A stretch of DNA of 64,000 bases from UBA4416 sp036676295 (GCA_036676295.1 JAKFDE010000016.1:310001-374000), one strand, 5' to 3'; numbered from the stretch's first letter, positions 9,102 to 19,329 are shown. Notes: generated by a model not told the origin, from the sequence alone. Made by a program: numbers and translations.

Positions 9102-10976
9102 TTATGTAATGCCCATTAATACCTTTAGAGATTGTTTCCATGACAAACCTCTGGATTGACAAGCCATTACAAAGGAAATTAAAAAACTGGAGGCGATGTT
9201 CACAATACCAATTAACAGAACGCCAACAAAAACCGTTAAAATTAGACTGAATCCAAAATCATATTGACCACCCAAAGCGATTCCAAAATTTCCGGCAGAG
9301 ATGGTAATGTGACGAATATCCAATGGAATGCCTATAAATTTTCCGATGTTACCGGCCATTCCTAAACAAAAGCCCAAAAACAAATTACCAACTATAGCTC
9401 CTAAATTTCTCTCAAAAAAAGCCGCTATTCCTTTTCGTTTTGCTAACCCATAGTTAGCTAGTTTTGGATGTTTAATGATGCGAGCTGAGATTTCGGAATA
9501 CACCACTTTATTATCAAAATAACCGATAATAATGCCAGATAACGACAAGAAAACTCCTGTAAAACAAGCATAGATCAAGGACCCGCTATAAAAAGGATGA
9601 TTAGAATACATTTGAGCTTTAGCTTCTGTGGGATCGAACACCGAATGATCAAAATAATGTATCAATAACCAGGAACTTAAAAAACACAAGGGTAATACAA
9701 TGACCAAATTGCCTATTAATGAAATGAATTGACTGCGAAGAATTTGCTTAAACACCATCCACGATTTTATATTGGAAACATTAGAATTACCAATGTTTTC
9801 GGCAATATAAGAAGCAGTCATTGCCGGTTGTTTTGTGGCCAATGTTAAATGCAATAAATGCATCAATACAAAACCTAAACCATAATTTAATCCAAATAAA
9901 AGCCCTTCAAAAAACAACGACAAATGCCAATCATGGATCCAATGTTTTATATAAACCAAAAAGACAACAACTAAACCACCACCTAATGCCGATCTAAACA
10001 ATTTATAGTTTTCGTTTTTTGAAAACCCAATATAATGTTCACCTTTTTCGGAAGTATGGCTCACGATTCGGTATGCTAATAATTGAGTGTTTTCTTTTAC
10101 AAATGACTTAACACGGTTTTTAGTGTGAATTGCCTTTACAAGCTCAATAAGTAATTGCGATACTACTTGAGTTTTATCACCATATTCTTTAGTTAAATAT
10201 AATCGCAATAATAATTTAACCCGACTAATATGTTGCTCGGCTCGTTTTAACAAAAACGTTAAATGTAAACTGGTTCCTATCTCATCCTTTTTAGATTGTA
10301 ATGATTTAAATAACAATTCACATCGATTTATGCTATGTAAAACTAAATTCAATTCGGCATAATCAATACTCAACGAACTATCTGCCTGATGTTTTTTTAC
10401 AAACACTGATACCTGATGATTTAATTCAAAAAACGGAGAATCATTGTCATCTATTTCCGGCATTTTACTTACCAAATAAGGATCGATGCCCATTGTAGTA
10501 AGACGATGACACAACACAATAATGGCATTGCAAATTTGATTGGCCAGTTTTGCTGAATGAGATTCAAGTTGAGATAAATTGATCCTATCAAACAACAAAG
10601 ACCAATTTTCGTAATTAATTTTTTGTAGCCAGATGTAATCTGATCTTTTATTGAACAAATAATTAATAACGTGCACCAATTCATTATCAGGTATATTAGC
10701 CGGTAAAATTTTATGCTTTAAGCGGCGGGCCATTTCCGGAAAAAATCCACGGTTTGAATTAATCCCATAATCAGTAAATGCATTCACAAAAAAGACATTC
10801 TCTAATAAAAAAAAGGAAAAATCTGTAAATTGATCATCAAACTCTTTGTTTTGAGTTTTTTCAAGAATAATTTTTTTAAATGCCACATTAAACTCATCGG
10901 CCTCCATAGCTGCAAAAGCTCTAGTTTGTTTCACTAAAAGCTTCAATTGGCTAAAATTATATCCCGAAAAATCCAT
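9102..10976 (-). CDS. Gcr-type integral membrane protein (annotated 'site-specific recombinase' family)
   Basis: A 624-residue protein with a soluble N-terminal half (about 1-330) and a membrane half with several hydrophobic helices (about 330-620). The segment LHLTLATKQPAMTASYIAE around residue 375 is the hallmark I associate with the SpecificRecomb/Gcr family first named in Neisseria. The family name implies DNA recombination, but the protein is plainly a polytopic membrane protein with no tyrosine- or serine-recombinase catalytic motif. I would not read it as a mobile-element gene. It is divergent from dxs. Confidence 0.8.
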   Translation of the reverse strand: MDFSGYNFSQLKLLVKQTRAFAAMEADEFNVAFKKIILEKTQNKEFDDQFTDFSFFLLENVFFVNAFTDYGINSNRGFFPEMARRLKHKILPANIPDNELVHVINYLFNKRSDYIWLQKINYENWSLLFDRINLSQLESHSAKLANQICNAIIVLCHRLTTMGIDPYLVSKMPEIDDNDSPFFELNHQVSVFVKKHQADSSLSIDYAELNLVLHSINRCELLFKSLQSKKDEIGTSLHLTFLLKRAEQHISRVKLLLRLYLTKEYGDKTQVVSQLLIELVKAIHTKNRVKSFVKENTQLLAYRIVSHTSEKGEHYIGFSKNENYKLFRSALGGGLVVVFLVYIKHWIHDWHLSLFFEGLLFGLNYGLGFVLMHLLHLTLATKQPAMTASYIAENIGNSNVSNIKSWMVFKQILRSQFISLIGNLVIVLPLCFLSSWLLIHYFDHSVFDPTEAKAQMYSNHPFYSGSLIYACFTGVFLSLSGIIIGYFDNKVVYSEISARIIKHPKLANYGLAKRKGIAAFFERNLGAIVGNLFLGFCLGMAGNIGKFIGIPLDIRHITISAGNFGIALGGQYDFGFSLILTVFVGVLLIGIVNIASSFLISFVMACQSRGLSWKQSLKVLMGIT

Positions 10977-11115
10977 GATAGGTTTATGACCGTAAGATAG
11001 CCCAAAGGTTTTTAATATTGCAATAAAACATGGGTATAATATTCTTAACGTTTGTTAACCTAACAACCCATAATAAGTGCTTAAAAATGGCGTTTTAGAA
11101 TTGATTAATCTTACT

Positions 11116-11123
11116 TATATTTG
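11116..11123 (+). promoter_or_regulatory. Candidate -7 box (TATATTTG) of dxs
   Basis: An exact TAnnTTTG match ending four bases before the proposed dxs start. If used, transcription would begin at or next to the ATG, giving a leaderless or nearly leaderless mRNA. No good -33 TTTG is seen at the normal spacing. Confidence 0.4.
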
Positions 11124-11127
11124 TTTA

Positions 11128-13077
11128 ATGGAAATAGTGAAAGGTTCAGGAGTTGTTCCTGGTGATTTATTGGCAAAAGTTAATTCGCCTGCCGATTTAA
11201 AAAAACTTAAAGAAGAAGAATTAGAGCAATTCTGTGCAGAGTTGCGCCAGTTCATTATTGACATTGTTTCCGTTAAAGGCGGGCACTTCGGCGCTTCGTT
11301 AGGAGTTGTGGAATTAACCACAGCCCTGCATTATGTTTTCAATACTCCTTATGATCAGTTGGTTTGGGATGTTGGTCACCAGGCCTACGGCCACAAGATC
11401 ATAACCGGACGAAGAGATATTTTCCATACAAATCGTATTTACAAAGGCATTAGTGGTTTTCCTAAACGCTCAGAAAGTGAATATGACACCTTTGGTGTTG
11501 GCCACTCCTCTACTTCTATTGGTGGCGCACTAGGAATGGCAGTTGCCAGTCAATATCTGGGATTAAAAGATAAACAACACATTGCTGTAATTGGAGATGG
11601 CTCTATGACCGCCGGGCAGGCTTTTGAAGCATTGAATCATGCCGGTATTTCTAATAGTAATTTATTAGTTGTATTGAATGATAATTGCATGAGTATTGAC
11701 CCTAACGTTGGTGCTTTAAGAGATTATTTAACAGACATTACAACCTCTCATACATACAATAAAACAAAAGATAAAGTTTGGGAATTACTGGGTAAGATCA
11801 GCAAGTTTGGCCCTAATGCTCAAGAAATTGCAAGCAAGGTTGAGAATGCTGTTAAAACATCTTTACTGAAACAAAGTAATTTATTCGAGTCATTAAAATT
11901 TCGTTATTTCGGGCCGGTTGATGGGCATGATGTAGTGCGCTTAACTAAAATTATGGCCGATTTGAAAGATATTCCCGGCCCTAAATTGTTGCATGTTATC
12001 ACCAAAAAAGGAAAAGGTTATAAGTTTTCTGAAGAAGGGAATGAAACCATTTGGCACGCACCGGGCTTGTTTAATAAAGATACAGGCGAAATTATTAAAG
12101 TAGTTCCAAAAGAACCTCAGCCTCCAAAATATCAGGATGTGTTTGGGCACACCATTGTTGAGTTAGCCGAACAAAATAAAAAAATTATGGGTATTACGCC
12201 CGCTATGCCAACCGGCTGTTCCTTAAACATTATGATGAAAGCTATGCCCGACAGAGCTTTTGATGTTGGTATTGCTGAGCAGCACGCCGTTACGTTTAGT
12301 GCCGGTTTAGCCACGCAAGGCTTGGTGCCATTTTGTAATATTTACTCATCATTTATGCAACGTGCTTATGATCAGGTGGTGCATGATGTGGCTTTACAAA
12401 ATTTAAAAGTGGTATTTTGCTTAGATCGTGGCGGTATTGCAGGAGCTGATGGCCCAACGCATCACGGTGCATTTGACATTGCTTATTTCCGTTGCATTCC
12501 AAATATGATCGTGAGTGCGCCAATGAACGAAGAAGAACTTCGTAATTTGATGTATACCGCTCAATTAGACGAAGTACAAACAGCCTTTAGCATTCGTTAC
12601 CCAAGAGGAAACGGTGTGATGGTAGATTGGAAAACGCCATTTAAGAAAATTGAAATTGGAACAGGTCGCAAATTAAAAGACGGAAAAGAAATAGCCATTT
12701 TATCTTTAGGTCACCCTGGAAACTTTGCTGCTAAAGCTATTGAGAAGCTAGAAGCAGAAGGTATTACACCAGCTCATTACGACTTACGTTTTGCAAAACC
12801 TTTAGACGAGACAATGCTTCACGAAGTATTTTCTCGTTACTCAAAAATAATCACTATTGAAGATGGAACTATTGTTGGCGGTGTTGGTAGTGCCGTTTTA
12901 GAATTCATGTCAGAAAATGGTTACTCGGCGCAAGTAAAACGCATGGGTATTCCTGATAGATTTATTGAACATGGAGAACCAAAAGAACTGTATGAAGAAT
13001 GTGGTTTTTCTCCAGATCAGATTTACCAGGAAGTGATAGAACTGCTTAAAGAAAAAAAGAAAAGTAAGGTTGGCTAA
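11128..13077 (+). CDS. dxs: 1-deoxy-D-xylulose-5-phosphate synthase
   Basis: Thiamine-diphosphate enzyme that condenses pyruvate and glyceraldehyde 3-phosphate, the first step of the MEP isoprenoid pathway. It ultimately feeds the carotenoid genes later in this window. I choose the ATG at 11128 (MEIVKGSG); the frame opens 17 codons earlier, but that stretch does not look like Dxs. Visible are GHQAYGHKI and the TPP site starting GDGSMTAGQAFEALNHAG near residue 156. The central domain has AEQHAVTFSAGLA and DRGGIAGADGPTHHG, followed by the C-terminal transketolase domain. Length about 649 residues is normal. Confidence 0.95.
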   Translation: MEIVKGSGVVPGDLLAKVNSPADLKKLKEEELEQFCAELRQFIIDIVSVKGGHFGASLGVVELTTALHYVFNTPYDQLVWDVGHQAYGHKIITGRRDIFHTNRIYKGISGFPKRSESEYDTFGVGHSSTSIGGALGMAVASQYLGLKDKQHIAVIGDGSMTAGQAFEALNHAGISNSNLLVVLNDNCMSIDPNVGALRDYLTDITTSHTYNKTKDKVWELLGKISKFGPNAQEIASKVENAVKTSLLKQSNLFESLKFRYFGPVDGHDVVRLTKIMADLKDIPGPKLLHVITKKGKGYKFSEEGNETIWHAPGLFNKDTGEIIKVVPKEPQPPKYQDVFGHTIVELAEQNKKIMGITPAMPTGCSLNIMMKAMPDRAFDVGIAEQHAVTFSAGLATQGLVPFCNIYSSFMQRAYDQVVHDVALQNLKVVFCLDRGGIAGADGPTHHGAFDIAYFRCIPNMIVSAPMNEEELRNLMYTAQLDEVQTAFSIRYPRGNGVMVDWKTPFKKIEIGTGRKLKDGKEIAILSLGHPGNFAAKAIEKLEAEGITPAHYDLRFAKPLDETMLHEVFSRYSKIITIEDGTIVGGVGSAVLEFMSENGYSAQVKRMGIPDRFIEHGEPKELYEECGFSPDQIYQEVIELLKEKKKSKVG

Positions 13078-13136
13078 TTCTTCCTATTTAAGAACCGTTT
13101 AACACTTATTCTCTTTCAATACTCCTCTCTTTTCGT

Positions 13137-13144
13137 TAAATTTG
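13137..13144 (+). promoter_or_regulatory. Candidate -7 box (TAAATTTG) before the DUF4175 operon
   Basis: Matches TAnnTTTG 16 bases before the TTG start of the DUF4175 gene. The sequence TTTC lies about 20 bases upstream in place of a perfect -33 TTTG. It would drive the three-gene run DUF4175, RsbW-like ATPase and ybeY. Confidence 0.35.
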
Positions 13145-13160
13145 TTGGAAACGGAACTCT

Positions 13161-16100
13161 TTGAACCAACAACAGAACATACTCATTTTAAAACTCGATG
13201 AGTTTATACGTAAGTATTATAAAAACCAACTCATACGTGGTTTGTTGTATACTTCCGGTTTATTGGTTGCTGCTTTTCTGTTTTTAGTTGTAGTAGAATA
13301 TTTTGGTGAATTTGGAACTACAACAAGAACCATTCTTTTCTATTCTTTTGTTTTAAGTAGCGGATTCGTTCTAGCAAAATACATTATCATTCCGCTTTTA
13401 AAATTAAATCGTTTAGGCCATACAATTAGTTACGACCAAGCAGCCAATATTATTGGTAATCATTTTAAAACCATTAATGATAAATTATTAAACACTTTAC
13501 AATTACAACGTAATAGTGGTTCTATTTTATCTTCTGAATTATTAGAAGCCAGCATCAACCAAAAAATGCAAGAGTTAAAACCTATTCCATTTACCTCTGC
13601 CATTAACCTCAATGAAAATAAACGTTATTTAAAATATGCTTTACCGCCCATTGTTTTAATGTTGTTGGTGTTTATTGTTAAACCCGGCATTATTAAGGAC
13701 GGAACAGAGCGCATGCTGTATCATCAAACCTATTTTGAAAAACAAGCTCCTTTTCAATTTGCTATTTCTAACAAATCATTAGAAGCTATACAGCAACAAG
13801 ATTTTGTTTTGACATTAAAGATAAACGGCAACGAAATTCCGAATGAAGTATATGTTTCTGTTGAAGGTGTAGAACATAAAATGGAGAAAGTAGATAATCT
13901 CAATTACACTTACACTTTTAAAAACGTTCAAAAAAATCAGGAATTTATTTTCAATGCAGCGGGCTTCAATTCTAAGCCTTATGAGTTAACGGTATTGCCA
14001 AAACCGATGTTAATGAAATTTGATATTCAATTAACTTATCCTGCATACCTCAACAAAAAAAACGAAACGGTATCTAATGTTGGCGATATGCAATTACCGC
14101 AAGGCACCAAACTACAATGGGTGTTTCACACAAAAAATACAGATAATGTGTTTTTACATTTTGCAGATACTTTGGTTGATATTAAGAGAACGTCCGACGA
14201 TGAGTTTTCATTTTCGAAACGGATGATGCAAAGCTCATCATATACCATTAAAACGCTCAATCATTTTTTAAAACAAAATCCAGATTCTGTTAACTATACA
14301 TTGAACGTCATTGCCGATCAGACACCGGTAATTGATGTAAGCGAAAAAACAGATTCTTTAAATCCGAAAAACATTTATTTTTCAGGAACCATCAAAGATG
14401 ATTATGGATTTTCTCGCTTAGCTTTCAAGTACACTCAATATACACAAGACTCTACCGGCAAATCGGTGATCAATAACGGAGAGCAAGTCATGGGCGTTGA
14501 CAAACAAAAAATCACTCAGCCTTATTTTTATTTTTTAGATGCTTCGCGCTTTACCTTATTACCTGGAGATAAAATTGAATATTATTTTGAAGTGTGGGAC
14601 AACGATGGTGTGAATGGCAGCAAATCTGCTAAAACTCAAATGATGGTGTTTAAAGCGCCAACTGTTGACGAGATGAATGAAACCACTTCTAAAAATAATT
14701 CGGAGATCAAAAAAGATCTGGATGATGGTATCAAAAAAGCAAAAGACCTCCAAAAAGACATTAATGAACTCAGTAAAAAACTGACTGAGAAAAAACAAAT
14801 GGGTTGGGAAGAGAAGAAAAAACTGGAAGATATTTTAAAGAAACAAAACGAACTCAAAAATAAAATAGAAGAAACCAAACAAGAGAATCAACTTAACAAC
14901 CAACAGCAACAAGACTTTACACCACAGGACGAATCTATTTTAGAAAAGCAAAAACAATTAGAACAATTGTTTGAAAACATCATGACGCCTGAGATGAAAA
15001 AACTCTTTGATGAGTTAAATAAATTATTGGATAAGCTCGATAAAAATCAGGTACAACAAAAATTGGAAGAACTCAAATTGTCTAATAAAGACATGGAAAA
15101 GGAGTTGGACAGAACTTTAGAAGCGTTTAAGCAAATGGAAGTAGAACAAAAGCTACAACAAGCCATTGATAAACTGGATGAATTGAAAAATAAAGAAGAT
15201 GCTTTAAATAAAGAGACAGAAGGGAATAAAGAGAAACAGGATTCAAAAGACAACAAAAAACCAGAAGCATCAAACAAGGAATTAGAAAAAAAACAAAATG
15301 AATTAAATAAAGAATTTGAAGACCTGAAAAAAGACCTGAAAGAGATGCAGGAAAAAAATGCGGCTCTGGAAGAACCTAATGCCTTACCAAAAATAGAAGA
15401 AAAACAAAACGAGGTATCCAAAGAAATGGAAAACTCCTCTGAACAATTAAATCAGAACAATAAAAAAAATGCATCCAAATCTCAGAAAAAAGCTTCTGAA
15501 AAAATGCAGGAGATGAAAGATCAGATGCAACAAGCTATGGACATGATGCAGGAAGAGCAACAGGAAGAAGACATGGCAGCTTTACGTCAGATCCTAGAAA
15601 ACTTATTGAACTTGTCATTTGCCCAAGAAGAGCTTATGGGGCAACTTTCTAAATTAAGAGTTGATAATCCTCTCTATTTAAAAGTACCTCAGCAACAAAA
15701 GAAATTACAAGACGATTCAAAGATCATTGAAGATAGTTTATTAGCCTTAAGCAAACGTAATCCTACCATTAGTGCTACCGTAAATCGCGAGATTAGCGCT
15801 ATCAATATGAATATGGGTAAAGCGGTTTCTGAATTAGCAGAGCGTATGCAAGCCAACGCACAAATGCGTATGCAATATTCTATGACCTCTATTAATAATT
15901 TAGCCTTGTTACTCAATGAATCATTAGAGCAAATGCAAAAGCAAGCTAAAGAATCGAAAAACAGTAAACCCGGAAAAGGTAGTTGTAAAAAACCGGGTAG
16001 TGGACAAAAACCAAGTTCAAAACCGGGAGAAGGAAAACCGAGTATGCAAAGCATGAAACAAATGCAGCAAAAACTCAATCAGCAATTGGAAGAACTTAAA

Positions 16101-16673
16101 AAACAATTGGAACAACAAGGCAAAAATCCGGGTGGACAAAAGCCAGGAAATAAACCGGGCGAAAAACCAGGTGGGCAGAAACCCGGTGGACAAGGCGGCA
16201 TGGGTCAGCAAGGTCAAGGACAAGGTTTGGTTCCGGGGCAACAAGGTCAGGGCATGAGCGAACAGTTAGCTAAGCTGGCGGCTCAGCAAGAGGCTCTTCG
16301 CCGACAAATGCAGCAAATGATGGATAAGATCAAAAAAGATGGTGGGCAAAACCCGGGCGGCAACATCGCTGACCTTATGGAACAGACTGAGCATGATATA
16401 GTTAACAAACAGATTACTCAGGAAACCATGAAACGCCAACAGGACATTATTACCAAACTTTTAGAAAGCGAAAAAGCCGAGCGGGAACGCGAACAGGACG
16501 AGCAACGTAAAAGTAATGAGGCAAAAAGTCAAAATTTAAGTAACCCTACGCAATTTTTAGAGTATAAGAAGCTCAGGGAGAAAGAACTGGAACTTCTAAA
16601 TACCGTTTCACCAAGTCTGACTCCATATTATAAGCAGAAAGTAAACGAATATTTTAATAGCGTAAATAAATGA
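13161..16673 (+). CDS. DUF4175-type membrane-anchored coiled-coil protein
   Basis: A 1170-residue protein starting with TTG (no in-frame ATG nearby fits). Hydrophobic helices lie around residues 25-80 and 155-170, then a folded extracytoplasmic part to about residue 490. A long Lys/Glu/Gln coiled coil covers about 490-800, and a second helical part is interrupted by a Gly/Pro/Lys/Gln-rich stretch (about 930-1030, repeats such as PGGQKPG and GQQGQGQG). The C-terminus is helical again. This architecture matches the large DUF4175 proteins of Bacteroidota, whose function is unknown to me. It overlaps the next gene by four bases (ATGA), so translational coupling is likely. Confidence 0.85.
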   Translation: MNQQQNILILKLDEFIRKYYKNQLIRGLLYTSGLLVAAFLFLVVVEYFGEFGTTTRTILFYSFVLSSGFVLAKYIIIPLLKLNRLGHTISYDQAANIIGNHFKTINDKLLNTLQLQRNSGSILSSELLEASINQKMQELKPIPFTSAINLNENKRYLKYALPPIVLMLLVFIVKPGIIKDGTERMLYHQTYFEKQAPFQFAISNKSLEAIQQQDFVLTLKINGNEIPNEVYVSVEGVEHKMEKVDNLNYTYTFKNVQKNQEFIFNAAGFNSKPYELTVLPKPMLMKFDIQLTYPAYLNKKNETVSNVGDMQLPQGTKLQWVFHTKNTDNVFLHFADTLVDIKRTSDDEFSFSKRMMQSSSYTIKTLNHFLKQNPDSVNYTLNVIADQTPVIDVSEKTDSLNPKNIYFSGTIKDDYGFSRLAFKYTQYTQDSTGKSVINNGEQVMGVDKQKITQPYFYFLDASRFTLLPGDKIEYYFEVWDNDGVNGSKSAKTQMMVFKAPTVDEMNETTSKNNSEIKKDLDDGIKKAKDLQKDINELSKKLTEKKQMGWEEKKKLEDILKKQNELKNKIEETKQENQLNNQQQQDFTPQDESILEKQKQLEQLFENIMTPEMKKLFDELNKLLDKLDKNQVQQKLEELKLSNKDMEKELDRTLEAFKQMEVEQKLQQAIDKLDELKNKEDALNKETEGNKEKQDSKDNKKPEASNKELEKKQNELNKEFEDLKKDLKEMQEKNAALEEPNALPKIEEKQNEVSKEMENSSEQLNQNNKKNASKSQKKASEKMQEMKDQMQQAMDMMQEEQQEEDMAALRQILENLLNLSFAQEELMGQLSKLRVDNPLYLKVPQQQKKLQDDSKIIEDSLLALSKRNPTISATVNREISAINMNMGKAVSELAERMQANAQMRMQYSMTSINNLALLLNESLEQMQKQAKESKNSKPGKGSCKKPGSGQKPSSKPGEGKPSMQSMKQMQQKLNQQLEELKKQLEQQGKNPGGQKPGNKPGEKPGGQKPGGQGGMGQQGQGQGLVPGQQGQGMSEQLAKLAAQQEALRRQMQQMMDKIKKDGGQNPGGNIADLMEQTEHDIVNKQITQETMKRQQDIITKLLESEKAEREREQDEQRKSNEAKSQNLSNPTQFLEYKKLREKELELLNTVSPSLTPYYKQKVNEYFNSVNK

Positions 16674-17080
16674 TACCAGCGAAAGGCGAAAAATTGGATA
16701 TAACCTCTTCATCAGATAATATTAGATTAGTAGAGCGATTAGTTGAAGATGTGTGTGATGTTTTTAATGTCAATGAAGACAGTTATGGAAACATTTTAAT
16801 TGCAGTAACAGAAGCTGTCAATAACGCCATTTATCACGGCAATAAAGGTAATCCAGACAAACACATCAAAATTGGATTTGAATCGGGTGAGCATAACATC
16901 AAATTTTTTGTATCAGACGAAGGAGAAGGATTTGATTATGAAGGTTTGCCTGATCCCACGGATCCTTTATATATAGACAAACCAAATGGCCGAGGTGTTT
17001 TTTTAATGAAAAACTTAGCCGATAAAGTAGAATTCAACAAAAATGGTCAGGAAGTAATGTTGTCTTTCGACATAAATTAA
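16670..17080 (+). CDS. RsbW-like ATP-binding protein (anti-sigma-type HATPase)
   Basis: A 136-residue single-domain GHKL ATPase of the serine-kinase/anti-sigma type. The N box ILIAVTEAVNNAIYHGNKG lies near residues 42-60, the G1 box is DEGEGFD, and the G2 box is NGRGVFLMKNLAD. Such proteins switch partners by phosphorylating an STAS protein or holding a regulator. No STAS or sigma gene is adjacent. Its start overlaps the end of the DUF4175 gene and ybeY follows after three bases, so all three form one operon. A SpoIIE-type phosphatase that could belong to such a pathway lies at the right end of the window. Confidence 0.88.
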   Translation: MIPAKGEKLDITSSSDNIRLVERLVEDVCDVFNVNEDSYGNILIAVTEAVNNAIYHGNKGNPDKHIKIGFESGEHNIKFFVSDEGEGFDYEGLPDPTDPLYIDKPNGRGVFLMKNLADKVEFNKNGQEVMLSFDIN

Positions 17081-17083
17081 TTT

Positions 17084-17497
17084 ATGATTTCCTTCAACAA
17101 CCAAAGCATTTCTTTTAAACTTAAGGATAAAACAAAACTCAAGCAATGGATCAAAACCATTACTGAGAAAGAAAAACATCAACTCGGAACTATCAATTAC
17201 ATTTTCTGTAGCGATGATGAATTACTCGAAATAAACATCAAGCATTTAAATCACAACACTCTTACCGACATCATTACCTTTGATTATACCGAAGGTAAAA
17301 CCATCAATAGCGATATTTTTATTAGCATAGAAAGAGTAACCGAAAATGCCAAAAAATTTGAAGTGACTTTCGAAAACGAATTACACCGTGTCATGATTCA
17401 TGGTATTTTGCATTTATGCGGTTATAAAGACAAAAGCAAAGCAGATGCTGAGTTGATGAGAAAGAAAGAAAACTCTTCGTTGAAGTTATTTATCTAA
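17084..17497 (+). CDS. ybeY: Endoribonuclease YbeY (16S rRNA maturation)
   Basis: Zinc-dependent RNase that acts in 3'-end maturation of 16S rRNA and ribosome quality control. At 137 residues it is a normal size. The metal site is HGILHLCGYKD: the first two histidines of the HxxxHxxxxxH pattern are present and the third position is Asp. I recall Asp at this position in other Bacteroidota YbeY proteins, so I do not read it as loss of function. The downstream DAELMRKKE is also typical. The stop overlaps the convergent ABC-transporter stop by four bases. Confidence 0.93.
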   Translation: MISFNNQSISFKLKDKTKLKQWIKTITEKEKHQLGTINYIFCSDDELLEINIKHLNHNTLTDIITFDYTEGKTINSDIFISIERVTENAKKFEVTFENELHRVMIHGILHLCGYKDKSKADAELMRKKENSSLKLFI

Positions 17498-19329
17498 TTC
17501 AACTCAAATTGAATTTTACTTAACTTTTGGTAAAGGCCGCCTTCATTCACAATTAATTCGTGGTGCTTACCGATTTCAACGACTTCACCTTTTTGTAACA
17601 CGACAATTTTATCTGCATTTTTAATCGTTGATAAACGATGTGCAATTACAATAGAAGTACGACCAACCATTAATTTATCCAAGGCTTCTTGTACTAAACG
17701 TTCGCTTTCACTGTCTAAAGAACTAGTGGCTTCATCTAAAATTAAGATAGAAGGATTTTTTAATACGGCTCTGGCAATAGCAACCCGTTGGCGTTGCCCA
17801 CCTGATAACTGAATACCTCTGTCGCCTACTCTGGTTTCAAATTTATCAGGAAAACTCATAATAAAATCGTAAGCATTTGCTTGTTTAGCAGCAGCTATAA
17901 CTTCTTCTTTAGTGGCATTTGGTTTTCCGTATAAAATATTTTCTAAAATTGTTCCGCCAAATAATAATACATCTTGTGGCACAATCGCCATCTGATCGCG
18001 CAATTCGGTTATTTCATAATCCGTAGATCTTTTTCCGTCAATGGTATACTCTCCTTCATTAGGCTCATAAAAACGCAATACTAAGGAAGCTATCGTAGAT
18101 TTACCACTACCACTGCTTCCCACTAAGGCTATAGTTTCGCCTGCTTTTGCACTAAATGAAACATTATGTAATACTTGAAAATCTTTACGAGTTGGATACG
18201 TGAATTGAATATTCTTAAACTCTACATCTCCTTTCACTCTTTTTAAATTTAAATTATTTCTATGAGCTAAATTAATTTCTTCGTGTTTCTCATCAATAAT
18301 ATCAAATACTCTATCAGTAGCGCCCAACGCTCTTTGTATAGATGCTAATTGCTCCGGCAAACCTCCTAATGAAGCCGCTACGAATAAAGAAAGCATCATA
18401 AAAATTCCAAAATTTTCTGAGGACAATAAAGGCTTACCATCAGGCCCAATTTGATTAAGCAATAATAGCATTTGATATAAAATAAAAAAGATAGAGCCGA
18501 ATACACACATGATAATGAAAGCAAAAAAAGCACCTCTCATCACACCGTATTTTATTCCAAATTTTCTTATTTCATCGGTTACAGTACCATACTTATTTAT
18601 TTCTACTGTTTCATTTGTAAATGCTTTTACACTAGTGATGCCTGTTAACGCTTCCGATACAATCACGCTTGATTCTGCAATTTTATCCTGAAATCCTTTT
18701 GAATATTTACGGATTTTTCTTCCATACAAAATAGCAATTAATGTAATAGGTGGAATAATGGCTAAAAACCATTTTGCAACTTCCCAACCTGTATAATTTA
18801 CCAATAAAATCAATCCACCCACTCCAACGATCGATTGGCGAATAACTTCTGCAATATTAACCGTAAAGGCTTCGGAAATAACATTGATATCAGTAGACAA
18901 TCGGCTGCTTAGATCGGCTACCTGATTTTTAGAAAAAAAACTCATTGGAAGTCTCACCAATTTATTAAACGTTTCAATTCGTAAACCTTTTAAAATATTT
19001 TCAGTAACAAGCGAAAATGTATAAACACGTCCAAAAGAGACTAAACCTTGAATCACTAAAAGAATAAAAAGCTCAAATCCGGTTCCGGAAACGGCATCTT
19101 TAAATAAATCCGGAGCCATATTAGTTTGACCCAAATAACCGAACATTTTACCGGCCATAATTGGAAAATACAGGCCTACAATAGCTGTTGCCAAAACAAA
19201 GAACATCCCAAAAACAAAGATCCACTTACTTTTTCCGAGGTATTTGAATAAACGGAAGGATTTTTTAAAGTTCTTTTTGGAAAATTTTGCCTTAGGAATT
19301 TCGTCTTTAGCCTTGTCTTTTTTAGCCAT
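17494..19329 (-). CDS. ABC exporter with fused membrane and ATPase domains (MsbA-like)
   Basis: A 611-residue half-transporter: a six-helix membrane domain (about 30-330) and an ATPase domain (about 365-611). Walker A is GSSGSGKST near residue 404, the signature LSGGQRQR is near 506, and Walker B ILILDEATSSLDSES follows. MsbA-type exporters flip lipid A or related lipids, and a homodimer is expected. The substrate cannot be read from sequence; multidrug export is an alternative. It is divergent from rpmH with a promoter-bearing gap of 160 bases. Confidence 0.92.
   Translation of the reverse strand: MAKKDKAKDEIPKAKFSKKNFKKSFRLFKYLGKSKWIFVFGMFFVLATAIVGLYFPIMAGKMFGYLGQTNMAPDLFKDAVSGTGFELFILLVIQGLVSFGRVYTFSLVTENILKGLRIETFNKLVRLPMSFFSKNQVADLSSRLSTDINVISEAFTVNIAEVIRQSIVGVGGLILLVNYTGWEVAKWFLAIIPPITLIAILYGRKIRKYSKGFQDKIAESSVIVSEALTGITSVKAFTNETVEINKYGTVTDEIRKFGIKYGVMRGAFFAFIIMCVFGSIFFILYQMLLLLNQIGPDGKPLLSSENFGIFMMLSLFVAASLGGLPEQLASIQRALGATDRVFDIIDEKHEEINLAHRNNLNLKRVKGDVEFKNIQFTYPTRKDFQVLHNVSFSAKAGETIALVGSSGSGKSTIASLVLRFYEPNEGEYTIDGKRSTDYEITELRDQMAIVPQDVLLFGGTILENILYGKPNATKEEVIAAAKQANAYDFIMSFPDKFETRVGDRGIQLSGGQRQRVAIARAVLKNPSILILDEATSSLDSESERLVQEALDKLMVGRTSIVIAHRLSTIKNADKIVVLQKGEVVEIGKHHELIVNEGGLYQKLSKIQFELN

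Noticed and set aside
9102..10976. Site-specific recombinase name suggests a mobile element
   Set aside because: The protein is a polytopic membrane protein with no recombinase catalytic motif, and no repeats or attachment sites surround it.
14559..16244. Several minus-strand open frames inside the DUF4175 gene
   Set aside because: They are Phe/Ser/Cys-rich mirror images of the Lys/Glu/Gln coiled coil on the other strand and have no start context or conservation.
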